Below are positions 1-11,274 of a stretch of 64,000 bases of DNA, in pieces. How positions within the stretch are numbered: the stretch's first letter is position 1; every line of letters starts with the position of its first letter. The notes under the pieces are model-generated. The model was not told where the DNA came from and did no database searches. It saw nothing but the letters and a program-made list of their open reading frames with translations. Location: the NCBI RefSeq assembly GCF_036417845.1, contig NC_089980.1, positions 134,132,516 through 134,196,515 of the forward strand, in the 5' to 3' direction. The DNA comes from Apteryx mantelli (Eukaryota; Chordata; Aves; Apterygiformes; Apterygidae). The position numbers and the translations under genes were made by a program.

Positions 1-281
1 AGGAGGCAGAGAGGGCAATGTCCTGCGAGAGTGCAGTTCTAGGCCATAGTCAGCATCTAGGGGAGGAGCAGAGCTGTGCAGACGTTTACCATCTGGCATG
101 GGTGTTGTTTTGTGAGTGTTGTCCTTTTGAGCTCCTGGAAAGCGTTCCAGGAGGCAAACGCTGCGATACCATATTAAACCCTCTGCACCTTTCTGCATGG
201 CCACAGATGTCTTCCGATATGCAGTGAAAGAATGCAAAGCAGCAGCCCTGGCCGGGGACAATCATCAGTGCATCCCCCTAC

Positions 282-3200
282 CTGTGGAGCTGTGTGTGTG
301 CTCCGGTGACTCCTCGGCCGAGGGACTGAAGGGCAAGGCGATGTGCTCCCCAAATAGTGCTCGGCAGTTGTCTATTAGGAACTCGACCAGTGCTGTCACC
401 TGCACACAGAAAACCACGGATTTAGAGATTTGCCTGTGCCGTTGCAGAGAGTGCCGGTGAGGGGCGCCCCCAGCGTTCAGAGGTGCTGCTTTGGTGAGCT
501 TTTGCAAGGGCAGGGGTCTCTGCGGGCATGGCGCAGAGCTGCCCCCAAGGCGGTAGCGAGGGGGTGAATTCAAGAGACCTTGTCATTGCGCTCCTTTTGC
601 ACTGCCAGCGGGAGCCCGTTGTCCGTGCCGGGGCTCAGCAGGTTTGGCCCCACGCAGATGGCCAGGTTGCTGGCGTCCATCCTGCTGGTCTCCGCGTTTT
701 CGCTGATGTGATGGAGCACAGCAAGCAAGCGCTGGAGCAAGAGGAGGTTTGCTCTGGGCAGGCTGTCAGCCACCCTGGGGAACACAAACCAAATGTGACG
801 TTAATAATGCAGGGTGCAGGGGCCGCTCCTTCCTCCCTGGAGCGAGTGTGAGTTCCCTCCAAAATGGTGGGCCTGCTTCAAAGTCTTACTCTTTCAGCTG
901 GTCAATTTTGTCCTGCTGGCTTGGCATCTCCAGCGCCTCCATCCACTTGTCGTAGAGGCTGTCCGAGAGGAGTTTGGAGGGGATGTTTCGCAGGAAGTCC
1001 TGCAAGGCCAAGGTACTCAGATGATGCTCTCAGCGCTGCCAGTGAGCGGAGAGGGAGCGTGCGCGTGACTTGAGCTCACGAGCAGGCAGGCTGCGTTGAG
1101 CTCCCTGCTCCCAAAGGTGCTCCTGAGCACTGAGCGCGCAGGGGGCTGCACGAGAACATGCCAAGTGCAGCGGTGTGAGTGCAGGAGCAGCACCCAGCTC
1201 ATATCCGAGCCTTTGGTCTGGTCCTCCGTCTGAGTAGTCCTCAGTGAGGAGAGGAGGATGCTGAGGAGGAGGTGGAGGAAGTGCGTTTGCCATGGGCATG
1301 CAGGGAATCAGGGGCAGAACTGGGGGAACTGAAAAGGCGGTGGAGAAGAAAAAGGCCCAAGTGTCCTGAGCCTGAACCACTGAGTTTGGCTTCAGTAGGG
1401 GTTTAGCTTTGAGTGCCACCGAGGTCAGTGGAGGCACTGACGGAGGCCCATGCAGATTAGCCACGTGCTCTGAGAGCTAAAAGTCAGAGGACTTCACCTT
1501 CAGCACCACTGCCAAGAGGTGCACAGGTTTGCTGTCCAGGTCAGCGTTCTCGCCCTGGTTCAGCACCTCCTTCAGCTCCTTGCGGGCCTTCTCGCTGGCC
1601 GCTCTCCTGAAGATCCCCTCAGTGGCAGGCCCTTTCTCGTACAGTATGGCCAGGAGATCCTGCAGGAGGCAGCAGACAGTTTTTGACTTTGGGGTGCGCT
1701 CTGCTTTGCTTGGGTTAGTGTCTTGTTCTCACTCCATGGCGATTACAGTGGTAGTGACATGCTTGTCTCCCAGCCCACCCTCTTTTTGGCCTGGTGAACT
1801 CCACCGACTTCAGTGGAGTCATCCCTGCTTTCTTCCAGCAGAAAATGAGGCACAGGTCAAGGCTTCAGGTGCGAAGTCCCTCCTTCCCAAGCCAGGCTGA
1901 ATGCGCAGCAGAGATTTCTTGGAAGAAAAAGAAGCCTCTGTGCAGGAAAAGCCAGAAGCAGCATGCCTCCATCCCCAGGCTTGCTTACCTGCACTGGCTG
2001 GGGCAGGCCACCATCCTCCCCGCAGACCACTGCCAGAGGCTGGCCAAAGAGAGCCGCCCTGGGGCCAGAGTCGAGCTGCCCTGGGCGGTCCCCGCTGGCA
2101 GAGGCTCCTCGCCGAGCAAGTGGCCAAGATATCAGCGGCCTTCTTGCCTTCGCTCCCTCTGCTGCAAGCAAAAGCAAAGCCAAACTCAGTGTAGAAGATG
2201 CGGCGGAGAGAGCCGGACGGTGCCGCTTGTGTGTGTGCGGCGCCCTGTGCTGCAGGGTCTCCTCCAGCTTGTGCAGAGGCGCAGAGGTTTTGCATGGTGG
2301 CAGGCAACAAGCAGCGTGTCAGAAGGCAGCTGCTCCGTCTCTTTCTCAGACTCACCAGGCAAGTGGCCAAGGCCCTCTTGCACGTCGGGAGGGTCCGAGC
2401 GGGGGCATTTCTTGGCGTCAGCCTGCTGCGAGAAACGGGTGAAGGTCACAGAGGTGCCCCTCAGCAGCCGGGGCCGCGAGGGAGTTGCTGCAGCGACGCA
2501 GGCATCTGCGCGAGGCTCCCGGGAGAAGCGGAGGGCGCCCAAGGGCTGCGGAGGAGAGGCCGGAGGTGCGGGCCCGACGCTGCCCCTCTGTGCCACGGGG
2601 GCTGTGGCAAAGGCTCCTGCGCAGCCAGCGCCCCCGAAGCGGCCCTGCAGCCCGCAGCCCCCGCACGGCTGGAGGCTGCTGCTTCGGTGCCCAGCAGCCC
2701 CAGCGCGGCACGAGGGCTCTGCCCGTGGCCACGGGGACGGTGCGCCCTGCCGCGCTCTGCCTGGCACGAGGCATTTGCTGCCTTTGCCCGCCCCGGGGAG
2801 CCGCCCCAGGGGCTGAGCTAGCGCGCGTGCACAGGCAGCGCGGGCAGGGAAAGGGAGCCCTGCTCACCTCTGCCGAGATCAGCGTCTCCACGGTCACCGC
2901 CGTCAGCGACACCTCCTAGGCGAGAGAGCAAAGAGGCGCCGTGAGGAACTGGCCAGCTTTGGGCGGCTTTGGGGAAGCCGAGGCGCTGTCGGGGCGCAGC
3001 GGGCGGCGTGAGGACACTTACGGGACGGCAGAAGCCGACGAGCTCGGTGAGGAGGCGCAGGGAGGGCAGTCGGGTGAGCCTGGCTCCCGGGGCTCCTGGG
3101 CTCTGCCTGTGCACAGGGAAGGGCACGCCAAGAGCTCTGTCAGCGCCAGCCCTCGCTGCTCTCTGCTGCCAGCCAGCCCCGCGCTGCCGAGGGACCCCCA

Positions 3201-4623
3201 AGCCCGAGAGCCTGCGGCAGCGCTGGCTGGGAGCAGCGCTCTGCGGCGCCCTGCCTCCTGCTGCCCACGGGCCTCCTCCTCGTGGGGACGGACGGCAGCG
3301 ACTCGGGGTGCCCGCGCCTGCCGGCGAGGAGCTGCGGTGGCAGCTCCTGGGCTCGCTGGCGACTGCGAGCACGAGGCTGAGCAAGTCCCGCCGCTGTGCC
3401 CAGGAGCTGCCCTGGGCGGCGGGTGCCCCTTTCCCCAGCGACGTTCCGGTGTTTCTGCGTGCAGCTCCACCTGGAGCACTCGCCCGCTCTCAGCCCTACG
3501 GCGGCACGCGGAGTTCCCCGGCAGAGCTTACCGGAGCATCGTGTCCAGCCAGAGCTGCTTCACCTCCTGCGACCTGCAGCGCAAAGGAGAAGCGGCCTCA
3601 GCCCACGCTGCTGCTGCTGCTGCTGCTCCTGCGTGGGACAGAGCTGGCCCCGAACAGCTCTCGCCCCCGTGGGCAGAGTGCCAGGGCCAGGGCTGAGCCG
3701 TGCGGGGCAGGAGAGGGGCTCGCGCAGGGCCCTGGCAGGTGTCGCCCAGACTCACCCAAAAGTGACCACGCAGAGGTCGCTGGGCCAGACGAGGATGAGG
3801 GTGCGGCTGCACTTGAGGCCGAAGACCTCCTCCTCCTCCTGCTCCTGCTCCTTGTCCTCAGGCCTGGCCGCGGCCGCCTCCTCGCTGCACAGCACCCAGA
3901 GCTCGCTGAGCCGCACGCGGTGCTGCAGGCGGAAAGTGGGGCCGCATCTGCCGGGAGGAAGAGCAGGGACTCATCTGTGGGTGTTTGCCGTGGGGGCAAC
4001 CCCAGCTGTCCCCCATGGCAGAGCCATTTCCAGGGGCAGAGCCATGGGAACGGTGGCCCTGAGCCGTGGGCAGTAGCAATGAGCCTCCTTCGCAGCACAC
4101 ACGCAGAGGACTTTGGAGAAGTCGCTGCTGGGCAATGATAGCAGCGGGATGCTTGGTGAAGGCTTGCAGATGAGAAGGACAAGAGCAGGAGCCTGTCCTG
4201 TTCTCCTTGCACCTCCCCTCATTAAAGACATGCTTTGTGCATTCATGGATCCCGCAGGACCCCTTGGGGCGAGGAATGTGCCTGGGGACGGGTGGTGGAG
4301 GCCGAGGCGGTGTCGGGGAGGAAGGAGGGCTGCGATGGCTGCTCTTACTTGAAGCTGGCGATGGCGACGGCGTGGGGGAAGAGCAGCAGGTGCCTGCGGC
4401 GCGTGCGCTGGTGCCGCGTCACCTGCGCACGGAGGGCGAGCAGGAGCTGGGGGCTGCTGCTGGAGACGAAGGCGCCGAGCGGCGGCGGGGGCCGGGAGGC
4501 TGCGCGGCCCCAGAGGCGGCGGCGGGCGCCAGGAGGCGCGGGGCCGGGGGCCCCGGGCTGTGCCCGCGTGCCGGCAGCGGGGCCGGCAGCGCCCCGGGCG
4601 CCGCAGCAGCTGGCCTGGCCCAT
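282..4623 (-). CDS. TAGAP-like: TAGAP-like Rho GTPase-activating protein, copy A (3' end outside window)
   Basis: Eleven exons join in phase on the minus strand: 4349-4623, 3756-3947, 3532-3573, 3022-3079, 2868-2915, 2356-2422, 1989-2161, 1498-1659, 890-999, 579-774 and 282-399, all with GT/AG ends. They encode 480 residues. Exon 12, with the C-terminal repeat, lies left of position 1. The family stimulates GTP hydrolysis by Rho-type GTPases at membranes; TAGAP is expressed in activated T cells. Exons 1-3 read as a PH domain, and exons 7-11 as RhoGAP with EGIFRRAAS (arginine finger), LKDFLRNIP and SNLAICVGPN. Exon 9 (DSLYDKWMEALEMPSQQDK) and intron 9 (115 bp against 312 bp) differ clearly from copies B-D, as if converted from another paralogue or carrying an older allele. 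Exon 5 has V where the others have A (SLTAVTVETL). No in-frame stop is seen, so it looks functional as far as it can be read. Confidence 0.82.
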
Positions 4624-4810
4624 GGCGCCGAGGCCGGGCGGACGGCTGCGGTGCGGCCGTGTCCCGCGCCTGCGTGAGGCTGGAAGCGCGTCCCTGTGCC
4701 GAGCAGTGCTGCCGGGCTGGGAGTCACCTCCGCCTGTGCTGCGCCGTGCTGGCACAGTGCCCACCCGGGGTACACGCTGCTGGCCGTGGCCAGGTCGCCG
4801 CGGTGCCGCC
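1990..4810. promoter_or_regulatory. CpG-rich block over exons 1-7 of gene A
   Basis: GC and CpG density rise sharply between the exon 7/intron 7 border and just upstream of the start codon at 4623, then fall at the CR1 relic near 4839. The same block recurs in B, C and D. It is the most likely promoter region. No TATA box is evident upstream of the ATG. Confidence 0.5.
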
Positions 4811-4838
4811 GCGGCACATTGTGATGCACCAGCTGGGC

Positions 4839-5097
4839 CCACAAAGGTGCATTGCTGGCTCGTGGTCAGCTTGTTGCCCACCAGGTCCTTTTCTGCCAAG
4901 CTGCTTTCCAGCAGCTCGGCCCCCAGCCCGTCCTGGTGTTCTTCCTCCCCAGGGGCAGAACTTTGTGCTTCCTTTTGTTGAACTTCAGGAGGTTCCTCTG
5001 CCCGTTTCTCCAGCCTGTCGAGGTCCCTCTGAATGGCAGCACAGCCCTCTGGGGTGTCAGCCCCTCCTCCTAGTTTTGTATCATCAGCAAACTTGTT
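4839..5097 (-). mobile_element. CR1 relic, reverse-transcriptase segment
   Basis: Read on the minus strand, this matches CR1 ORF2 from the FADDTKLGG motif through GCAAIQRD to the ESS.AEKDLG region, with many changes. It sits about 215 bp upstream of the TAGAP-like start codon. It is at the same place in every unit, so it predates the duplications. Confidence 0.8.
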
Positions 5098-6170
5098 GTT
5101 AGAAAGTTGCAGAGCAAGGGCTTGTCTCCCTTCTGGTGTGCCGTGGGTCTGTCAAGATGCCTAGGAGCCAGAAGCAGCCGGCTTTTGTAGTGTCATGAGA
5201 ATCTCCTGGCTTTAGGAGATGCTCCCTGGCTGTGGGCTCTCAGGCTGTGAGATGATTTTATCCATGGTGAAGCAGGTGTGAAGGCATCACCATGTAGTCA
5301 GAGAAGATGTGCACCTGCCATTTCCTCCAGCACCTGGGAGCAGTTCTCTAACTCCCCAATGACATCTTGAGATACAATATAAGGCTGAGGCAATGGCAGG
5401 GGTGAGGAGGAGGAGGTGGGGAGAAAAAAGAGGACTATTACATGTGCTCAGTTACCAAAACCACCATGGCACTGGCCTAACCCTTGTTTTTCCCCCATGC
5501 TGGATGCTGCAAAGAGCTCTGCGTGGTAGTTAACGCAGGCTTTGCCAGTGACCACATGTGCTGCCCAGGAGGTTGTTTTCCAGCAGCTTTTACAGAGAGG
5601 TGGAAATGCTGGTTCTGCCTTGCCTGTTCAGTGAGACTCAGGATGGGTCTCGGTGAGCTGGTGTGTGACAGGGTGCTGAGAGGCAGGAGGGTTGGGGGGA
5701 GCCTGGCACCACGTTCACTCAGCTGCACAGGATTGCTGGGGCCCGAGCGGGGCTGTTGCAGGCTTGGGAGTCCCTGCGCCACGGTGACCCTGTGCAAACT
5801 GGCTGCGTTCAGCTTCCGCCATCCAAACTTTCTGCAGCCTTTCATAACTGAGAAAGGAAGGAGGCTTTGAAGGAGCCATTTTTAAGGAATGCAGTGCTGA
5901 ACTGTTGAAGAAGGACGTCAGTGGGCGTATTGCCTTCCCAGAACATTGCCTTGTGTTTGGAGAGGAGCCTGGCTGCTTCTGAACTTACAGGCACACTTGC
6001 TTGTTGTACTGCTCCACACTTATGTGAAATTGGGATGAAGTTTGGTTCTCTGTGGTGCTGAGAGGGAATCTGAGGGTGCAGTTCTAACACTTTTGGACTA
6101 CAGAGATGAGATTTAAGCTCTTGGTCTTGGAAGTAACTCTCCCTGAACCAACAGACTGTTATCTTCAAGC
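5098..6170. other. No gene recognised (upstream region of gene A)
   Basis: About 1.1 kb conserved in all units. It contains short purine-rich runs (near 5405-5430) and overlapping open frames on both strands at 5477-5870, with no codon bias or family match. I see nothing that supports a gene. Confidence 0.5.
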
Positions 6171-6335
6171 AGGAATCACAGAACTGTAGAATGATCTAGG
6201 TTGAAAGGGATTCTGGAGGTCTCTGCTCTAACCCCCCTACTCAAAGCAGAGGCAAATGCAAAGTTAGGTCAGATTGCTCAGGACCTCATGCTGCCTAGTT
6301 CTGAAAATCTGCTGGCTCATGAAAGCAGAGAGCTC
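6171..6335 (-). mobile_element. CR1 relic, 3' end
   Basis: The plus strand begins AATCACAGAACTGTAGAATG and runs on as GGTTGAAAGGGATTCTGGAGG. This is the reverse complement of a diverged CR1 3' end with its ATTCTRTG-type terminus at the left. The copy is 5' truncated and about 165 bp long. Confidence 0.7.
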
Positions 6336-7024
6336 ATCGCCTGGCAGATATGCCGTGAAAGCGCCCCGCTGAACTAGATTCACGTGTCACCTCAGGGCCA
6401 GTGTAATAAACCACTGTGCAAGATTCAATGGGAGAGAAGAGTGATACTTGTTCCCAGAACCCACCAAACCAACTGACTTGAACCATTCCCTCAGGCGGGG
6501 ACAGTTGCAGCAGTACAGAAATAGCACTCCCTGTGCCTGTCCTTTGCCCACAAAACCTCTCGGCCTTCTGCAGCCAGGCAGGGACCACAGGGCTTGACCA
6601 AGCCGAACACCTGCTCTTGGACAGAGCCATTGGATGTGGAGCAGGTGGGCAAAGCCCTGAGGGAGAGTCAAGAAGCCTCCAGCAGCCCTGGGAATGGCTG
6701 AGGCAAGGAGGGCATGACTGTCCTGTGTGTGCACCAAAGAACCCAGGGCACACAGCGGGCACAGAGGCAGCGAGAGGGAAGAAGCGTGAGATGGGCAGAG
6801 CGGCGTGAGAGGGCTCCTTGGGCAAAGCAGCCCATGACACGTGCTCTCTCCACCCGTGTGGGAGCTCAGCACAGAGCTGGGCAGAGGCCCCCCCTGCGCC
6901 TTGCCCACCATCTCTCTTGGCACCCACCTATCCCCTCAATCACCCTGATCAGGGTGTCCCATGGAGGGCAATTCCCCAACACCCTGACCGTGGTCCATGC
7001 CTGGGCACTGCATCCCTCTGCCTC
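6336..7024. other. No gene recognised; contains the unit-A deletion junction
   Basis: Up to about 6885 it matches 18478-19026 of unit B. After about 6905 it matches unit B from about 24096. It has an AATAAA at about 6405 on the plus strand and long overlapping open frames without family resemblance. Confidence 0.6.
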
Positions 7025-7096
7025 GACCTCATGGCGCAAGGGCAGCGCGTTTCACTCCAGATCAGAAGGTTGTGTGTCCGAATCACACCGGGGTCA
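7025..7096 (+). pseudogene. tRNA-Trp(CCA)-derived sequence, degenerate
   Basis: A 72-nt match to vertebrate tRNA-Trp with anticodon CCA. The anticodon stem has a C-C mismatch, and the acceptor stem has a weakened end. A linker ending near 7170 (TTAGGTGCAGGA) resembles the linker of the minus-strand copy at 9513-9584. Confidence 0.75.
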
Positions 7097-8179
7097 GGCT
7101 TGGGGCTGCACTGGGTTCCCATTGTATTGCCTGTGCTTTTCCTTTGAGCTAACCTGCGTTAGGTGCAGGACCAGCAGAGCATCCCTGGTGGCCGTGTGAG
7201 CGTGCACCAACTGGGAAGAGTCTGGAAGCTGATGAGCCCCGGTAGTCTCCTCCGCCCAGCATTGCAGGTCAGGGCCAGTCAAGCAGTGATCCCAGTGACA
7301 CAGAGCATGGGTTGGCAGTCAGGGCCTCTGTTCCATGCCAAAAGGAGTCTCCAACGATTGCCATCCTCCTTACCTGCAGCCAGACCCAATCCCTTCCCTC
7401 TAAGTGCCCTCTGTAGCCTCTGCCTCCTGGGACATGTCACAGGCTTCCTGCCTCCACCACTCTCTTGCCTCCTCACACCCTCACTTATCCTACGCTTGTG
7501 CTCTGGTGCTGCAGGGTCCCTGCAAAAATCCTGCTGCTCTCCTCTTTGTCCTCTCTGATAGCACAATCTGCTATCTTTGTCCTGTACCTGCAGCAGCAGC
7601 TTGAGCAGAGGCACCTCTTGCATGACCCCTTTCCCTTACCTGGTGTTGAGGAGATGCACCAGGTACTCCCATACCCCAGACCCAAGCGGGGGTTGTGTTT
7701 GTGATGTTTATAGGATTTGTGATGTTTATAACATCCACACTATTTCTGCACCAATTCTCAGCCTTCTGTGGTCTCTCAGGGTCCCCTAAGACCCCTCTAT
7801 GTGCTAAAGACTGTGTTATCTGTCAGGTTGCTCTTTGCAACTCCTGGCTGCAGCCTCCTCCTCTCCTTCCTCACTCCCTCCATCCCTATCTCCCTCCTGC
7901 CCTCCTCCATTAGTGCCTCACCCTTCCTACTAGCATTTGCCCACATTTGCACATAGCCTGCAGTCCTTCTAAGGTGTGTGCACAGTGAGATCAGACGTAA
8001 TGGTCTCAAAGGCAGTGGTCCCTGACTGAGCTGTCCTCTACTGTGGGTAAGACTGTGGGTAAGACGCAGCTGTTTGCCAGCAGGCTGGCAGAAGCACCAG
8101 GCAATGGTGACCACCAAAGAGAAAGCAGGGCACTATCACCATCACTTCCACTGTGGCCAAGCTGTGCAAAGGAAAAGGT
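7097..8179. other. No gene recognised; empty CR1 site at about 7998
   Basis: Pyrimidine-rich single-copy sequence matching 24293-25194 of unit B. At 7991-8000 the sequence is uninterrupted where B and C contain a 3.26-kb CR1. After that point it is the 3' tail of the tRNA-Arg-headed repeat on the minus strand (about 8040-8179). Confidence 0.6.
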
Positions 8180-8252
8180 CGAGCCTGCAAGGAGTCAAAC
8201 CTGCAGTCTCCTGATCCGTAGTCAGGTGTGTTGTCCATGGCACCACTGGCCC
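8180..8252 (-). pseudogene. tRNA-Arg(ACG)-derived sequence
   Basis: A 73-nt match to vertebrate tRNA-Arg-ACG with the anticodon still ACG (loop CTACGGA) and an intact anticodon stem. The T stem is broken by two mismatches, so it is probably not functional. A 3' tail of about 110 bp is shared with the copy at 21390 in unit B. Confidence 0.75.
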
Positions 8253-8655
8253 TGGCCATCCTGGCATCCTGGTGGGCTACATGTGGCGTGCTGAGGCACA
8301 GTGATGCTGACATGGAGGGGATGTGGAGTTAGAATCTGAGATGGTCAATGCATTAAAAAAAAAAAAAGTTTGCAAGAAAACTCTGGTCCGACCTCCAGCT
8401 CAAAGTACAATCATTTTCAACATCAGCTAAGGATCAGATTGCTCAAGGCCTGATTAAGCTGAGTTTTGAATTTCTCCAAGCATGAAGAGTCCCCATCCCT
8501 CTCAGCCCCCATTCTAGGTCACCCTCCTGCTGAAATTTTCTTATATTTAATTGGAATTTTCTTCCATAGCATTTCTGTTTGTTCCCCTCATCTCTTTGAG
8601 AAGAGTCTCATTGCAGCTACTCTATAGCCACTCATTACATAGCTGTAGACAGAAG
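8253..8655. other. No gene recognised; diverged AT-rich flank
   Basis: Contains an A-rich run near 8354 and text such as GATCAGATTGCTCAAGGCCTGA that recurs in diverged form near 6270 (AGATTGCTCAGGACCTCATG). It is probably another old CR1 3'-end relic. It holds no open frame of note. Confidence 0.4.
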
Positions 8656-8659
8656 TCTG

Positions 8660-9460
8660 AACACAGAATCCCTGAGCTTGGAGATCATCTAGTCACCTCT
8701 GGAGAATGTCTAGTCCAACCCTCTTAGGGTCGTCTACAGCAGATAGGTCCAAGGACAGAGACTGCCAAATTTCTCTGGGCAACCTGTCCCAGTGTTCAGT
8801 CACCCTTACAATAAAAAAAAAAAAAAAAGAGAGAGAAAAAAAGTTTTTTTCTTATGTTTGAACAGAATTCATTGTATTTCATTTTGTGCCTGTTGCCTCT
8901 TGTGCTGTCACTGGGCACCACTGAGAAGAGTCTCCGTCTTCCTTACACCCTCCCTTCAGATCTTTAGACACACTGACAGGATCCACTCTGCGCTTTCTCT
9001 TCTCCAGGCAGAACAGTCCCAGCTCTCTCCGCCTCTCCTCATATGAGAGATGCTGCAGTCCCCTAATCATCTTAGCAGCCGTCCACTGGACTCGCTCCAG
9101 TAGGTCCGTGTCTTCCTTGCACTTGGGAGACCAAAAGTGGACCCAGCACTCCATACGTGGCCTCAGCAGTGCTGAGCAGAGGGGAAGGATCACCTCCCTC
9201 CACCTGCTGGCAGCACCCTTCCTAACGCAGCCCAGGGTGCTGTTGGCCTTCTTTGTCACAAGGGTACACTGCTGAATCATCTTCAGCTTGTTCTCCAGGA
9301 GCCCCTGGCTCTTTTTGGCAAAGCTGCTTTCCACACCCTGCCACTGCAGCCTGTCTTCATACACAATGTGCTCGAGGCCCCTGACCATCCTTTTGGCTTT
9401 GCATTGGCCTTGCTGCAGTTTGTCAATGCCTTGCAAAGTCCTGCACCTAACACAGACTAG
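8660..9460 (-). mobile_element. CR1 relic, ORF2 C-terminus plus 3' end, with a second CR1 piece
   Basis: The minus strand encodes a CR1 ORF2 C-terminal segment ([17 protein letters not shown], then MIRGLQHLSYEERR). The 3' region has CTCTGGAGA and TTGGACTAGA text and an A-rich run at 8808-8845. Upstream of it, a separate short piece repeats the same part of ORF2 (MVRGLEHIVYEDRL), so two CR1 fragments are joined. It is kept in C (49092-49890) and mostly deleted in B. Confidence 0.8.
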
Positions 9461-9512
9461 CCCCACGGGAAAGCAGAGGCAATACAACTGCTGCTAGATG
9501 CTTAACCAAGCC

Positions 9513-9584
9513 TGACACTGATGTGAGTCGGCCAAACAGCCTTCTGATCTGGAGTCAGACACACTGCCTTTGCACCACAAGGCT
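9513..9584 (-). pseudogene. tRNA-Trp(CCA)-derived head joined to CR1
   Basis: A degenerate 72-nt tRNA-Trp copy; the anticodon stem and CCA are kept. It is followed on the minus strand by a linker of about 70 nt and then by CR1 ORF2 sequence. The same order is seen at 23262-23333 in unit B. Confidence 0.7.
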
Positions 9585-10350
9585 GGAGGCATGCAGCACC
9601 CAGGCACAGAGCGTGCCCTGCGTGGTGGGGATGTGCTGTCCATGGGGACCACCAACACATTCCTCATTACCCGCTAATATATGCACAAAGGCCATCACTG
9701 CACAGCAGTCTTTTGTGCTGCCCTTAAGGGCTAAGGGCTTACCAGTTACAATCGCTTTTTAAATGAGAATTGACCCAGGCAGCTTGATTTCCTTTCTGGA
9801 GTTAATGGCTTGGTAGTTAGCAGCCCTTCTTCTGCAGCTAAGAGCACTTTCTATAGGGGAGTGGAGTTTTGCTGAGAGCCTGTGACCACCAGGTGGGCAA
9901 GAGAGGGTCAGCTGTTGGTGTAGAGAGACACTCAAGGTTCATGAGGGGTTAAGCAGGAGAGATTTAATAAAGGACTTACGCTCTAAGCTGCATGGGGACC
10001 CCCAGGAGCAGAAACTACTGTACGGGAAGCAGTCAGAGGTTGCTGACAAAATGGAATATGCATGCCTGGCCCTGATGGCAATTTGGTCAGTGTGTAGTTT
10101 CACACACTGGGCCTGCTACCACCTACTCTGCCACTCACTGACTCCTTGCCAGATCTTCTGCAGGTGTTCTCACTACAGAGCCTTAGCAGGATTTCGGGCC
10201 AAAGGTCACTTGGTTAATTCTTTGTATCTTGCAGATCTTATTGCCATAGTTATTATTGACATCCCTTATCCCCTATGCCTATATGTACTGTAAATGGGCG
10301 TGAAGCTTGGTCCCCTCGATGAGAAAGCAAACATTTCATTTTTTAAAGCC
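9585..10350. other. No gene recognised
   Basis: Conserved between units with private indels: B has an extra stretch of about 140 bp (near 29872-30015) and lacks about 110 bp present here (about 10195-10310). It contains an AATAAA (about 9966, plus strand). Confidence 0.4.
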
Positions 10351-10356
10351 TTTATT
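10351..10356 (-). terminator. Candidate poly(A) signal of gene B
   Basis: AATAAA on the minus strand, about 920 bp beyond the stop codon of copy B, and kept at the same place in the next two units. It would give a 3' UTR of about 0.9 kb. Transcript data are lacking. Confidence 0.4.
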
Positions 10357-11274
10357 GCTGCATGATGTTTTGGTTCTGAGGTGCATATTGAATTGGGTAT
10401 GGCTGCTCATATGGATTCTGGCAGAGTTTTCCATCATCTCATCCATCAGGTGCCAAGGAATGTCCTATCTTGACTTGCTCCTTGCCATTTTGAGCAGGGA
10501 ATGATAATATTTAATTCTGGTAAATGCTGGGCAAGAGCATAGGGAAGGTGGGACAAGTTTTGGAGCTGCCAGCTTGGAAATTGTCCTTTTTGGAAGACAA
10601 ATACAACACTGTTGATCAATCACTGCCTAGTTCTCCCACACAATAGGTAATAGACAGCACTTTTACATCTATTTGTACAGAGTCACACACAAGCCTCTCT
10701 GCCCCACCTCTTCTGGTGGAAGAACGTGATATCGCAAGCTGATGACGACTTCAGGAGAGCCTCTCAAGAAAAAAATGCTCCTGCAAAGCTAGCTTATTCT
10801 TTGTCCATTGAAAGTAAAATATTTCAAAGGATAGGCAAGACACTGTTTTTACAACCTTTACTTTGGAGAGTGCCCAGAGGAGAGACAGGCTATTTAAACA
10901 TAGGATGCTTTTCCTTGCTGGATGTGGTCCCAGGCGCCCAGTTCTGGAGGCTTTTTGCGCACCTTTTCCTGCAGTTGGCCAAATGGCATGACATGGAGTG
11001 CTTTTCGATGGCTCTGCTAGGTGTCTGCTGCTGTCCTCAGTGCGCTCGGTGGAAGAAGCCTGGGGCCTATTTTAAAAGTTATTTTGTGGAGTAGAGGGTG
11101 AAAGCAGTGTGGAGCAGGTGAAGACGGAGGCATGAGGTGAGGAAAGTAGCTCTGCAGGGAGCAGCTGGAGGATGTTTTGAGTATAGAGAGCTGTGTGATA
11201 ATTGTGAAGGCAATATTGGAAGGTGCTTTATCAAGTGCCTCCTTCTCCAGCCTTAGCTGTTACTGGTGGATGGG

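Noticed and set aside
1794-4138. Long plus-strand frames (340 and 389 codons) over the GC-rich block, repeated in each unit
   Set aside because: They lie opposite the TAGAP-like exons and their introns, with compositions set by GC richness (runs of Leu, Ala, Arg). The minus-strand exon model with correct phases explains the region.
9513-9584. Functional tRNA-Trp gene
   Set aside because: The acceptor and T stems are decayed, and it is joined to CR1 sequence.
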